Of a stretch of DNA of 9,043 bases, positions 1-5,648 are shown piece by piece. Numbering within the stretch: the first letter of the stretch is position 1; each line of letters starts with the position of its first letter. Both the position numbers and the translations under genes were made by a program. The notes below the pieces were generated by a model. That model did no database searches and was not told the DNA's origin. It saw only the letters and a list, made by a program, of their open reading frames with translations. This DNA comes from Ekhidna sp. (GTDB lineage Bacteria; Bacteroidota; Bacteroidia; Cytophagales; Cyclobacteriaceae): NCBI GenBank assembly GCA_028821635.1, contig JAPPDO010000331.1, forward strand, positions 1 through 9,043, in the 5' to 3' direction.

Positions 1-48
1 AAAAAACAAATAATAAAAAAAAAAAAATTAAAATATAAAAATACAAAA

Positions 49-69
49 CCCCCCCCCCCCCCCCCCCCC
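49..69. repeat. Homopolymer tract of 21 C
   Basis: There are twenty-one consecutive C residues, directly after an A-rich stretch (1-48, almost only A and T with three isolated C). Such a run is very improbable by chance in AT-rich DNA. Long G/C homopolymers are known in many bacteria as sites of slipped-strand mispairing that switch promoters or reading frames. No open reading frame crosses this one, so any switching would act on transcription. It ends 8 bases before a TAnnTTTG box and fills the place where a -33 element would be expected. It could also be a sequencing or assembly artefact, since homopolymer length is the least reliable part of a read. Confidence 0.9.
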
Positions 70-77
70 TTTTATTG

Positions 78-85
78 TACATTTG
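78..85 (+). promoter_or_regulatory. Possible Bacteroidota -7 promoter box beside the C tract
   Basis: TACATTTG matches the Bacteroidota -7 consensus TAnnTTTG exactly. No TTG-type -33 element lies at the usual 17-23 base spacing, because that interval is occupied by the C run. A start codon at 91 opens only an 8-residue reading frame, so the transcript would have to serve the lipoprotein gene starting at 211, with a leader of about 120 bases. A chance match in AT-rich DNA is quite possible. Confidence 0.3.
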
Positions 86-164
86 CAAACATGAAACAAA
101 TTTTATTGCTAAGGTGATCATTACAGTCAGTGTCTTTCATACCAAAATATCAGTTATGGGCTAA

Positions 165-194
165 TTGATTCACTTTCGTCTTGAACTAAATTTT
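165..194 (+). promoter_or_regulatory. Possible promoter of the lipoprotein gene
   Basis: A TTG (165-167) is followed after 19 bases by TAAATTTT (187-194), one mismatch from the Bacteroidota -7 box TAnnTTTG. The spacing fits the reported 17-23 bases. Transcription would start around 199, giving a leader of about 12 bases before the ATG at 211. No Shine-Dalgarno sequence is visible, which is common in this phylum. Confidence 0.35.
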
Positions 195-210
195 AAAATA
201 ATAGAAACAC

Positions 211-470
211 ATGTATACAATTAAAAATTACAACATAATCGTCATTCTCTCCATGCTTTTGCTCTTAGTTAGCTGTGGTAAGGATCCGGCGAAAGTGAAA
301 ATTCCAGCCTTTTAAAGGCTGCTGCATCAATGGAATACAGACAGACGAATGCCCTCAGTTCCTACATACCGATGACATCAATGATCATGCCGGTAAAAAG
401 GGGTCATTATTGGATTATTGAAAATTGCGGTGGAGATGTAGAAGGAACAGAGTTTATTGGATTCCAATAA
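211..470 (+). pseudogene. Small lipoprotein gene interrupted by a one-base frameshift
   Basis: The first frame starts at ATG 211 and gives a classic lipoprotein signal: a short N-region (MYTIKNYN), a hydrophobic core (IIVILSMLLLLV) and the lipobox LVSC, with the lipidated Cys at residue 22 followed by GK. That frame stops at 313-315. From 282 a second frame is open to the TAA at 468-470 and reads coherently, with GSGESENSSLLKAAASMEYR near its start and GGDVEGTEFIGFQ at its end. Adding one base in the AAGG around 280-283 joins the two into a single protein of 86 residues. Ser/Glu/Asn-rich sequence just after the lipidated Cys is typical of lipoprotein tethers, which supports the join. I do not recognise the family; the mature part is about 64 residues. 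Either the gene is decayed, or a base was missed in sequencing. As it stands only a 34-residue product would be made. Confidence 0.6.
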
Positions 471-629
471 AAATGACACAGGTGACATACTAAAATAAGC
501 ATGATAACTAATAAACTGAATAAGCAGATTTTAGTGTAGAACAATGGCTCCTTTCCGGATGTAGTTTATTTCTTATTCGTCGTATATTTGTGATGATTTA
601 AGTTTTCACAATAAATGGTTTAAGGATTA

Positions 630-697
630 ATTAGCTGTAGTTTTTTTAACTTTTTCATTTTATTTTTATTTAGTTTTATATATTTTATGCAGCTAAT
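630..697. repeat. Inverted repeat, 8-bp arms around a T-rich loop
   Basis: ATTAGCTG at 630-637 is the exact reverse complement of CAGCTAAT at 690-697. The 52 bases between are mostly T. It may form the stem of a small RNA or be chance; 8-bp inverted repeats with a loop this long are not rare. Confidence 0.4.
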
Positions 698-702
698 ATG
701 GA

Positions 703-731
703 GAAGCCCTGGCAGCGGGGTTTCTTTTTTT
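703..731 (+). terminator. Rho-independent terminator
   Basis: GAAGCCC (703-709) pairs with GGGGTTTC (717-724; 718-724 form the 7-bp stem, with one G-T wobble) around a loop of about 8 bases. Seven T (725-731) follow directly. On the opposite strand no T run follows the stem, so it acts on plus-strand transcripts. It would end transcription from the lipoprotein gene or from a small RNA and isolate the DUF4160 operon downstream. Confidence 0.7.
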
Positions 732-783
732 GCTCTCTTTCCAAGTGTAATTCAGCGGCTTTTCTTAGGTTTAATCATTTTTT

Positions 784-791
784 TATCTTTG
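784..791 (+). promoter_or_regulatory. -7 box directly before the DUF4160 start
   Basis: TATCTTTG matches TAnnTTTG exactly and ends 4 bases before the ATG at 796. If it is used, transcription would start at or within a base or two of the start codon, giving a leaderless mRNA. No clear TTG -33 element is present 17-23 bases upstream. Confidence 0.45.
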
Positions 792-795
792 TGTT

Positions 796-1053
796 ATGCC
801 TGAAATAAGTAGATTCTACGGAATAGTGGTAAGAATGTTTTTTGATGAACATCATCCACCTCATTTTCATATTGAATACCAAGAATACGAAGCTTTAGTC
901 AATATTGAAGATGGTATTGTAAAAGGTGAAATGCCAAGAAGAGCATTAGGACTTGTTTTTGATTGGCTGGATTTACACAAAGACGAACTAATGGAGAACT
1001 GGGACTCTATCCGAGAAACAGGCAAATACAATAAGATTGAGCCTTTGAAATAG
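796..1053 (+). CDS. DUF4160 domain protein
   Basis: The 85-residue protein matches the full length of the DUF4160 family. It has the family-typical opening MPEISRFYGIVVRMFFDEH, the signature DEHHPPHFH at residues 17-25, then EYEALVNIEDG and the motif GEMPRRAL (44-51), and a C-terminal helix rich in Trp, Leu and Glu ending in KIEPL. The four His residues close together suggest metal binding or catalysis, but no activity is established for the family. The DUF2442 gene follows after 6 bases on the same strand, a pairing seen in many bacteria and sometimes proposed to be a toxin-antitoxin-like module. The ATG at 796 fits the family N-terminus exactly and lies just after a -7 box, with a terminator upstream. 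The family call is firm; the function is unknown. Confidence 0.9.
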   Translation: MPEISRFYGIVVRMFFDEHHPPHFHIEYQEYEALVNIEDGIVKGEMPRRALGLVFDWLDLHKDELMENWDSIRETGKYNKIEPLK

Positions 1054-1059
1054 AGGATT

Positions 1060-1326
1060 ATGACATTACTGAAAGTTATTGATGCCAAATACATTGACAA
1101 TTATGAACTTCGACTGTCGTTCAATGATGGTGTAAAAGGAGTAGTGGATTTAAAGGAAAAGGTTTTTACCGATCACCGTACTGTTTTTAAGCCCTTGCAA
1201 GAAGTTGAATTTTTCAAAAAATTCACACGGAACAGGTGGACAATAGAATGGCAGAATGGAGTAGATATTGCACCTGAATTTCTCCATAAACTTACTGTTG
1301 AGCAGCACATAAAAAATGCTCCCTAG
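1060..1326 (+). CDS. DUF2442 domain protein
   Basis: The 88-residue protein shows the DUF2442 pattern: an N-terminal beta segment (LKVIDAKYIDNYELRLSFND, residues 4-23), GVKGVVDLKE (24-33), a central Leu/Phe-rich part (VFKPLQEVEFFKKF, 42-55), and the conserved end WTIEWQNGVDIAPEFLH (60-76). This family is small, soluble and uncharacterised, and is related to the N-terminal domain of the structurally known NE0471-type proteins. The start is well supported: AGAGGA (1052-1057) lies at Shine-Dalgarno distance from the ATG and overlaps the stop of the DUF4160 gene, so the pair is surely co-transcribed and perhaps translationally coupled. If the pair is a toxin-antitoxin module, this would be one partner, but the sequence does not say which role each plays. 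Confidence 0.88.
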   Translation: MTLLKVIDAKYIDNYELRLSFNDGVKGVVDLKEKVFTDHRTVFKPLQEVEFFKKFTRNRWTIEWQNGVDIAPEFLHKLTVEQHIKNAP

Positions 1327-1444
1327 TTGTAGTTTATGATCCGGCCAAGAAGGCTCGTCCATGATGGCCACTGCTTCTCTTGAACAGGATTTATCTCATC
1401 TTTCAGACGGCCATGATTTTTATTCGTTTATCTATGTAAGGTCA

Positions 1445-1472
1445 TTGGTGTCGGGAGGAGTTGTTAAATTTG
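1445..1472 (+). promoter_or_regulatory. Promoter of the GntP permease gene
   Basis: TTG (1445-1447), a 17-base spacer and TAAATTTG (1465-1472) match the Bacteroidota TTG / TAnnTTTG promoter consensus in both boxes. Transcription would start near 1478, leaving a leader of roughly 28 bases before the ATG at 1506. This also argues against the TTG start at 1461, which would lie upstream of the transcript. It is the only promoter in the window where both boxes match fully. Confidence 0.55.
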
Positions 1473-1505
1473 ATAAGCAATCAAGATTTAATAAAATCCT
1501 CCTTC

Positions 1506-2831
1506 ATGTCTTTAGGCGTTCTTTTAATCATTATTCTTACTACAATACTCTTAATCATACTGGGAGTAAATAAATTCAATCAGCACCCTTTACTGATGCT
1601 GATTCTTGGAAGTCTCCTCGTAGGGACCTTAGCAGGAATGGAGATGGAGGAGCTCATTTCACTCATTACTTCCGGTTTCGGCTCCATTCTTCAGGGCATT
1701 GGGCTGATTGTGGTTTTCGGAAGCATCATTGGACTCTTGATTGAGCAATCAGGAGCACTTAATGTCATTGCTTATCACATAGTAAAACTATTGGGCGCAA
1801 AGCGGCTGGTTACTGCTCTCGGCGTATTGGGAGCACTGGTAAGCATTCCGGTTTTTTGTGATTCCGGCTTCATAATCTTATCCGGGCTCAGCAAGTCACT
1901 ATCCAACAGAGAGAATCGGGCGATTCTGCATCTGTCCCTTGCCTCAGGTTTGATTATAACTCACACACTCATTCCACCGACACCCGGCCCTTTGGTGGTA
2001 GCGGGTAATTTAGGAATGGCTGATGCTATTGGGCTAATGATGGTGATGGGCTTTATTGTTACGATTCCTGTGCTGGGAGTGAGCATTTATTTCTCAAAAC
2101 GACAGGGCAAAAACATCACATTAGAGGAAGACGAGCAACAGGAAAAGCTAGAGCCTGCTATGTCATTGCTGGCAGCGATTCATCCTATTCTTGTTCCCAT
2201 TTTACTGATCGCAGCAGCTTCAGTTGTCAATCTCATGAGAGTAGAGGCTGCCTGGCTGGTAGTGTTAGGAAATCCTAATATTGCCTTAGCAGCTGGCGTG
2301 GTTCTTGGGATAATACAAGTGTCTTATAAGTATACCATCAAAGCTCAAAAGCCACTAATCACAAAGGCAGTGGAGCAGGCAGGGCCAATCGTCCTAATCA
2401 CAGGAGCAGGAGGTGCTTTTGGGGCCGTCCTGAAAGCAACGCCACTCACGGAGTTAATTAAGGAAACATTTGGATCTAATCTTGACTCCATCCCACTGAT
2501 TCTGTTTATGTCTTATCTCATTGCGGCACTGTTAAAGACTTCTCAGGGCTCAAGTACCTCTGCATTGGTGATTGCCAGTGCTATAATGGCACCAATTTTA
2601 GCCTCTCTTTCCGGAATATCTACATTTCAGTATGTTTTGGTAGCATTAGCCACAGGTGGAGGAGCAATGACTGTCTCCCATGCCAATGATTCCTACTTCT
2701 GGGTAGTTACGCAGTTTTCCGGCTTTAGTATGAAGCAAGGATATAGAGGACTGACCATCATTACTTTCATGCAAGGACTTACCTGTTTAGCAAGTGTTTT
2801 TTTACTGTACTTTATTTCACAGTTCTTTTAA
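1506..2831 (+). CDS. GntP-family permease (gluconate/glycerate-type)
   Basis: This is an integral inner-membrane transporter of the GntP family, which imports gluconate and related hydroxy acids by proton symport. At 441 residues it has the usual family length. Nearly the whole chain is hydrophobic, with about 12 membrane segments and a charged cytoplasmic loop at residues 198-217. Family signatures are visible: SIPVFCDSGF (113-122), HTLIPPTPGP (153-162), ITGAGGAFG (298-306), KTSQGSSTSA (344-353) and SHANDSYFWVV (391-401). The start at ATG 1506 gives a proper first membrane helix and lies downstream of the promoter; an earlier TTG at 1461 would add 15 polar residues. It converges with a glycerate kinase gene, with which it overlaps by 15 bases at the 3' end. 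The neighbour suggests that the substrate is glycerate or a sugar acid degraded to it; this is inference from context. Confidence 0.9.
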   Translation: MSLGVLLIIILTTILLIILGVNKFNQHPLLMLILGSLLVGTLAGMEMEELISLITSGFGSILQGIGLIVVFGSIIGLLIEQSGALNVIAYHIVKLLGAKRLVTALGVLGALVSIPVFCDSGFIILSGLSKSLSNRENRAILHLSLASGLIITHTLIPPTPGPLVVAGNLGMADAIGLMMVMGFIVTIPVLGVSIYFSKRQGKNITLEEDEQQEKLEPAMSLLAAIHPILVPILLIAAASVVNLMRVEAAWLVVLGNPNIALAAGVVLGIIQVSYKYTIKAQKPLITKAVEQAGPIVLITGAGGAFGAVLKATPLTELIKETFGSNLDSIPLILFMSYLIAALLKTSQGSSTSALVIASAIMAPILASLSGISTFQYVLVALATGGGAMTVSHANDSYFWVVTQFSGFSMKQGYRGLTIITFMQGLTCLASVFLLYFISQFF

Positions 2832-3932
2832 GCCAGCGGCAATCTGCCTGCCAGCCTCGCATCCGAGCAGATATGCATCCCTGAATGAATCAAGGTTCAT
2901 TTCAGATGCCAGCCGGCTCAACTCATAACGTTTTAACCCGCTCATAAATGTGTCTTCACTTTCATAAACACCACACACTAGGATTATCTTTTTGCCATGT
3001 TCTCTGGCGCATTCAAGAACAGGAGTAATCGCTTTTCCGAAAGAAGTTTGACCATCTATTTTGCCTTCACCTGTGATAACCACAGACGACTGTCTGATGA
3101 TTTCAGCTATTTTCAAGCGATGGAAGATAAGCTGACTTCCACTTTTAATTTTAGCACCCAATAACTCACAAGCGCAGAGCGGAAAGCCGCCGGCCGCACC
3201 ATATCCTTCCCTGTTTAACACCTTACTGCTTGAGACCTCCTGCACTTTAGAGGCGAGATGTTTTATGTTATTTTCAAGAAAGAGAAGGTCTTCTTCACGA
3301 GCACCTTTCTGAGGGCCATAAGTATATGTTGCGCCGTTCCGGCCTGTAAGCGGATTAGCTACATCACTGGCTAGGGTAATTTGCACTTTGGGAAATGAAG
3401 AAGGTGTGACAATACGGTCAATTTCGTGAAGATTACCCCCGTTGGGGTGGATCGTCTTACCTTTCTTGTTCAGGAATTGGTAACCCATAGCGTCCATCAT
3501 TCCCGCTCCTCCGTCGTTGGTTGCGGAGCCGCCAACCCCTATGATAATCTCCGCTGCACCCCAATTAAGCACCTGTCTGATAGCTTCACCAACACCAAAA
3601 GAGGAGGTCTTCATAGGATTCCGTTCATCGGCTGAAAGTTGGGCAAGGCCCACATGCTGTGCCATTTCGAGAATAGCAACTTTAGTTTTTTCGTTGAATG
3701 CAACCACTGAGCGAGATGGCTTGTGAATTGCATTTTGAGTGGTGATTTGCGTTAGATGACAATGATATGCCGCTGCCAGTATTTTCAGGCTTCCCTCGCC
3801 TCCGTCGGCTAGCTGAAAAGCATGAATATTAAACTCGGGGGAGATTTCGAGCAGTCCGCTTCGGGTGGCCTCCGCAGCCTCACAGGCCGTCAGCGAATCT
3901 CGAAACTTATCAAAGGCCAGGATAATGTTCAT
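2817..3932 (-). CDS. Glycerate 2-kinase (GarK/GlxK family)
   Basis: The product phosphorylates D-glycerate with ATP, giving 2-phosphoglycerate for lower glycolysis; it is cytoplasmic. At 371 residues it has the normal length of this family (about 370-380). The conserved blocks appear in order: AFDKFRDSLTA (6-16), QLADGGEGS (40-48), GVGGSATNDGGAGM (132-145), SDVANPLTGRNGAT (189-202), YGPQKGA (205-211), GAAGGF (245-250) and ITGEGKIDGQT (286-296), so the enzyme looks intact. In most relatives the first motif reads FDSFKGSL; here it is FDKFRDSL. The start codon at 3930-3932 places the standard MNIILAFD N-terminus first. A box one mismatch from TAnnTTTG lies just upstream. The gene converges with and overlaps the GntP permease, which may supply its substrate. 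The choice between GarK and GlxK cannot be made, so no symbol is given. Confidence 0.93.
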   Translation of the reverse strand: MNIILAFDKFRDSLTACEAAEATRSGLLEISPEFNIHAFQLADGGEGSLKILAAAYHCHLTQITTQNAIHKPSRSVVAFNEKTKVAILEMAQHVGLAQLSADERNPMKTSSFGVGEAIRQVLNWGAAEIIIGVGGSATNDGGAGMMDAMGYQFLNKKGKTIHPNGGNLHEIDRIVTPSSFPKVQITLASDVANPLTGRNGATYTYGPQKGAREEDLLFLENNIKHLASKVQEVSSSKVLNREGYGAAGGFPLCACELLGAKIKSGSQLIFHRLKIAEIIRQSSVVITGEGKIDGQTSFGKAITPVLECAREHGKKIILVCGVYESEDTFMSGLKRYELSRLASEMNLDSFRDAYLLGCEAGRQIAAGLKEL

Positions 3933-3936
3933 GCAC

Positions 3937-3944
3937 TAAAGATA
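3937..3944 (-). promoter_or_regulatory. Possible -7 box before the glycerate kinase gene
   Basis: Read on the minus strand, TATCTTTA (3944 to 3937) differs from TAnnTTTG only in the last base. It ends 4 bases before the ATG, the same geometry as the box before the DUF4160 gene, which would again give a leaderless mRNA. No TTG -33 element is visible upstream. Confidence 0.3.
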
Positions 3945-4227
3945 ATAACGTCACTGCTTTACTCCTCCTAAACTTCGGGGAAACTGTGATTGCATTAATT
4001 ATCTTTTACTTCTTTAAATATCAGCACCAATTATTGATGAACCTAAAGTGAGAGTGAATCATTGCCTGCCCAAAAACCAAATAACCAATTGCCGGGAGAT
4101 TTCTCGTCGTTTGATCTAAAAAACTCATAACCTTTCCCGACTTTATGTTAATTTAAAAATTAAAATTAGGAACAAACCTTATTAAATGCAAATTTATCCT
4201 GAATACCATTTACAATTACTCAATCAT

Positions 4228-4235
4228 TAGCTTTG
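4228..4235 (+). promoter_or_regulatory. Possible -7 box upstream of the sigma factor gene
   Basis: TAGCTTTG matches TAnnTTTG exactly. It lies 117 bases before the sigma factor ATG and would give a leader of about 110 bases. No TTG -33 element stands 17-23 bases upstream. A nearby TACATTTA is a weaker, one-mismatch alternative. Confidence 0.35.
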
Positions 4236-4237
4236 TC

Positions 4238-4288
4238 ATGAATACATTTAGTTCAAGATTCAACGATATCCTGCGTTTTTTTTTATGA
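4238..4288 (+). CDS. Possible leader peptide upstream of the sigma factor gene
   Basis: The frame encodes MNTFSSRFNDILRFFFL and begins two bases after the TAGCTTTG box. Its TGA overlaps a second ATG at 4285 (ATGA), which opens a 26-residue frame running out of phase into the start of the sigma factor gene. Such an arrangement could attenuate or couple translation of the sigma gene. No Shine-Dalgarno site supports it, and a frame this short easily occurs by chance. Confidence 0.15.
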   Translation: MNTFSSRFNDILRFFL

Positions 4289-4352
4289 GTATAATGTGTT
4301 TCGTTCGTATTTCAATGCCTGATCATTGGTCACACCCAAAAAAGGATATTCA

Positions 4353-4964
4353 ATGGAAGAACTGAACCGACAGTTTTCGGATAAAGCACTTCGTGATTTT
4401 AAATTAATCGACCTTGCCGCTGCGGGTAAGGATCAGACGGCGTATGCAACACTGATGGATCGGTATAAAAATTCAGTGTATCACACAATCCTGAAAATGG
4501 TCAGAAATGTTGATGATGCAGAAGACCTTACCATCGAATCTTTTGCAAAGGCTTTTAAGAATTTAGACCAATTCAAAAAAGATTTTACTTTCAGCACCTG
4601 GCTTTTCAGGATTGCTACTAACAGTGCCATTGATTTTCTGAAGAAGAAAAAGCTGGATACTCTTAGCCTTAGCAACCCATCTGCCGATGAGAGCAGAGAG
4701 CAGGCAGATATTGATGTACAGGACAAGAACCTCACTCCGGATCAGGAAGCAATCAAAGATCAAAAAATTAAGCTGGTGAGAATCTTTGTGGATAAACTGC
4801 CGCCTAAATATCAGCGATTGCTGAAGCTCCGTTATTTTGAAGAATGCTCTTATGAAGAGATTGCCAAAGAGGTTGAAGTTCCTATCGGAACCGTAAAAGT
4901 ACAACTACATAGAGCCAAAAATCTCTTGTATCAGTTGGTAAAGGATAAAAAATCTCATATTTAG
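4353..4964 (+). CDS. RNA polymerase sigma factor, sigma-70 family (ECF type)
   Basis: This 203-residue alternative sigma factor directs core RNA polymerase to a specific promoter set. Region 2 spans about residues 31-100, with the hallmark RNVDDAEDLTIESFAKAF (51-68) for core binding and -10 recognition and FSTWLFRIATNSAIDFLKKK (80-99). A charged linker (about 101-140, rich in Asp, Glu and Ser) separates it from region 4 (149-192), where LPPKYQRLLKLRYFEECSYE and GTVKVQLHRAKN form the helix-turn-helix for the -35 region. No region 1.1 or 3 is present, as in ECF factors. ATG 4353 is chosen over the in-frame TTG at 4326 because AAAAAAGGA (4337-4345) sits at a good ribosome-binding distance. No anti-sigma gene is adjacent. 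The rsmG gene follows with no gap and in the same frame, so the two are probably co-transcribed. Its regulon cannot be told from this sequence. Confidence 0.9.
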   Translation: MEELNRQFSDKALRDFKLIDLAAAGKDQTAYATLMDRYKNSVYHTILKMVRNVDDAEDLTIESFAKAFKNLDQFKKDFTFSTWLFRIATNSAIDFLKKKKLDTLSLSNPSADESREQADIDVQDKNLTPDQEAIKDQKIKLVRIFVDKLPPKYQRLLKLRYFEECSYEEIAKEVEVPIGTVKVQLHRAKNLLYQLVKDKKSHI

Positions 4965-5633
4965 TTGGAATCAGAGATTATCCGCAGCTACTTCCCCCAC
5001 CTTTCTGAACATCAGAAAATAAAAATAGACCGGCTTCATTCGCTTTATACCTTTTGGAACCGTAAAATCAACGTCATCAGCAGGAAAGACATTGACCGGC
5101 TTTACGAAAGGCATGTACTGCACAGCTTGGCTATTGCTAAGTTCATCCGTTTTAAGGCCGGCAGCAGCCTCCTCGATCTGGGTACCGGCGGCGGGTTCCC
5201 GGGTATCCCGCTGGCGATTGTATTTCCTCAGTGCCGGTTCCATCTGATTGATGCCGTCAGCAAGAAGATCAGGGTCGCTGAAGAGGTGGCCCGCTCGCTG
5301 GAACTCACCAATCTCACTGCCGAACATACCGGTGCTGAAAAGGTCAAAGGAACATTTGATTTTATTGTGGCAAGAGCCGTTGCCAAAACGAAGCAAATCG
5401 TTGCGTGGACGCATCATAAAATAAGTCCTACACAAAAAAATGATCTTAAAAACGGACTGATTTTATTGAAAGGCGGCGATTTGACCGAAGAGTTGAAAGC
5501 CTTCAGAGGATCATACACTGAGACGGCCCTAACGAATTACTTCAAAGAAGATTTCTTTAAAACGAAGAAGATTATTTATCTCTCCATAAAGAGTACGCAA
5601 AAGAACTTTTCAGGTATGGGAAATAAATGTTAG
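4965..5633 (+). CDS. rsmG: 16S rRNA (guanine-N7)-methyltransferase RsmG (GidB)
   Basis: The enzyme uses S-adenosylmethionine to methylate N7 of G527 (E. coli numbering) in 16S rRNA of the small ribosomal subunit; loss of it is known to cause low-level streptomycin resistance. The protein of 222 residues is slightly longer than the E. coli one (207), mostly at the C-terminus. Visible motifs are WNRKINVISRKDIDRLYERH (31-50) with VLHSLAIAKF, the SAM-binding glycine loop LLDLGTGGGFPGIPLAI (69-85), the acidic strand end FHLIDAVSKKIRVAEE (92-107), FDFIVARAV (131-139) and LLKGGDL (167-173). The start is unusual: TTG 4965 directly follows the TAG of the sigma factor gene in the same frame. No ATG lies upstream within the open frame, and the next in-frame Met is near the C-terminus. 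AAGGA (4941-4945) is too far away to be a typical ribosome-binding site, so translation may depend on termination of the sigma gene. Confidence 0.93.
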   Translation: MESEIIRSYFPHLSEHQKIKIDRLHSLYTFWNRKINVISRKDIDRLYERHVLHSLAIAKFIRFKAGSSLLDLGTGGGFPGIPLAIVFPQCRFHLIDAVSKKIRVAEEVARSLELTNLTAEHTGAEKVKGTFDFIVARAVAKTKQIVAWTHHKISPTQKNDLKNGLILLKGGDLTEELKAFRGSYTETALTNYFKEDFFKTKKIIYLSIKSTQKNFSGMGNKC

Positions 5634-5648
5634 TGAAATAAAGCAACC

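Larger units (their letters stand above)
583..731 (+). ncRNA. Possible small RNA unit, promoter box to terminator
   Basis: An exact TAnnTTTG match (TATATTTG, 583-590) is followed about 110 bases later by a strong terminator (703-731), with no reading frame between. A transcript starting near 596 would be about 135 nt. Inside it, ATTAGCTG (630-637) can pair with CAGCTAAT (690-697), 8 perfect base pairs closing a 52-base U-rich loop, and the terminator hairpin follows. No TTG -33 element is visible at the expected distance, which weakens the promoter. The terminator may instead end transcription from the lipoprotein gene upstream. It matches no RNA family that I recognise, including 6S RNA and tmRNA. 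Confidence 0.25.
471..795. other. Gene-poor intergenic stretch
   Basis: No convincing reading frame was found on the plus strand in these 325 bases. It contains a TATATTTG -7 box (583-590), a very T-rich segment (about 641-690), an inverted repeat (630-637 with 690-697), a rho-independent terminator (703-731) and the -7 box just before the DUF4160 gene (784-791). The box, inverted repeat and terminator together could define a small RNA, annotated separately. Confidence 0.6.
3945..4352. other. Intergenic region between glycerate kinase and sigma factor genes
   Basis: These 408 bases separate two divergent genes and contain no convincing gene. An AT-rich block around 4140-4190 includes the short palindrome TTAATTT / AAATTAA (4148-4154 and 4157-4163). 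An exact -7 box lies at 4228-4235 and a 17-codon reading frame at 4238-4288, both noted separately. No terminator or structured RNA was recognised. Confidence 0.5.

Noticed and set aside
91..117. Short frame MKQILLLR just after the TACATTTG box
   Set aside because: Eight codons with an immediate stop, no ribosome-binding site and no continuation in another frame. It was treated as chance.
315..420. Alternative frame in the lipoprotein region, beginning near AAAGGCTGCTGC
   Set aside because: About 35 codons with no start. The frame open from 282 to 470 is longer and continues the lipoprotein sensibly.
1364..1414. ATGGCC and GGCCAT inverted repeat upstream of the GntP gene
   Set aside because: Only 6 bp with a 39-base gap and no extension of the arms. 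Too weak to call an operator.
1461..1505. TTG start for the GntP permease
   Set aside because: It lies inside the predicted promoter and adds 15 polar residues before the first membrane helix. ATG 1506 is better.
1361..1573. 70-residue frame between the DUF2442 and GntP genes
   Set aside because: It overlaps the promoter and first helix of the permease gene in another frame and has no recognisable domain.
4148..4163. Palindrome TTAATTT / AAATTAA
   Set aside because: Low-complexity AT sequence with a 2-base loop. Likely chance in this composition.
4563..4904. 113-residue minus-strand frame opposite the sigma factor gene
   Set aside because: A shadow of a well-supported sigma-70 gene. The translation has no recognisable domain.
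4971..5435. 154-residue minus-strand frame opposite rsmG
   Set aside because: A long shadow frame, but the plus strand encodes RsmG with all motifs. No domain was seen in the shadow.
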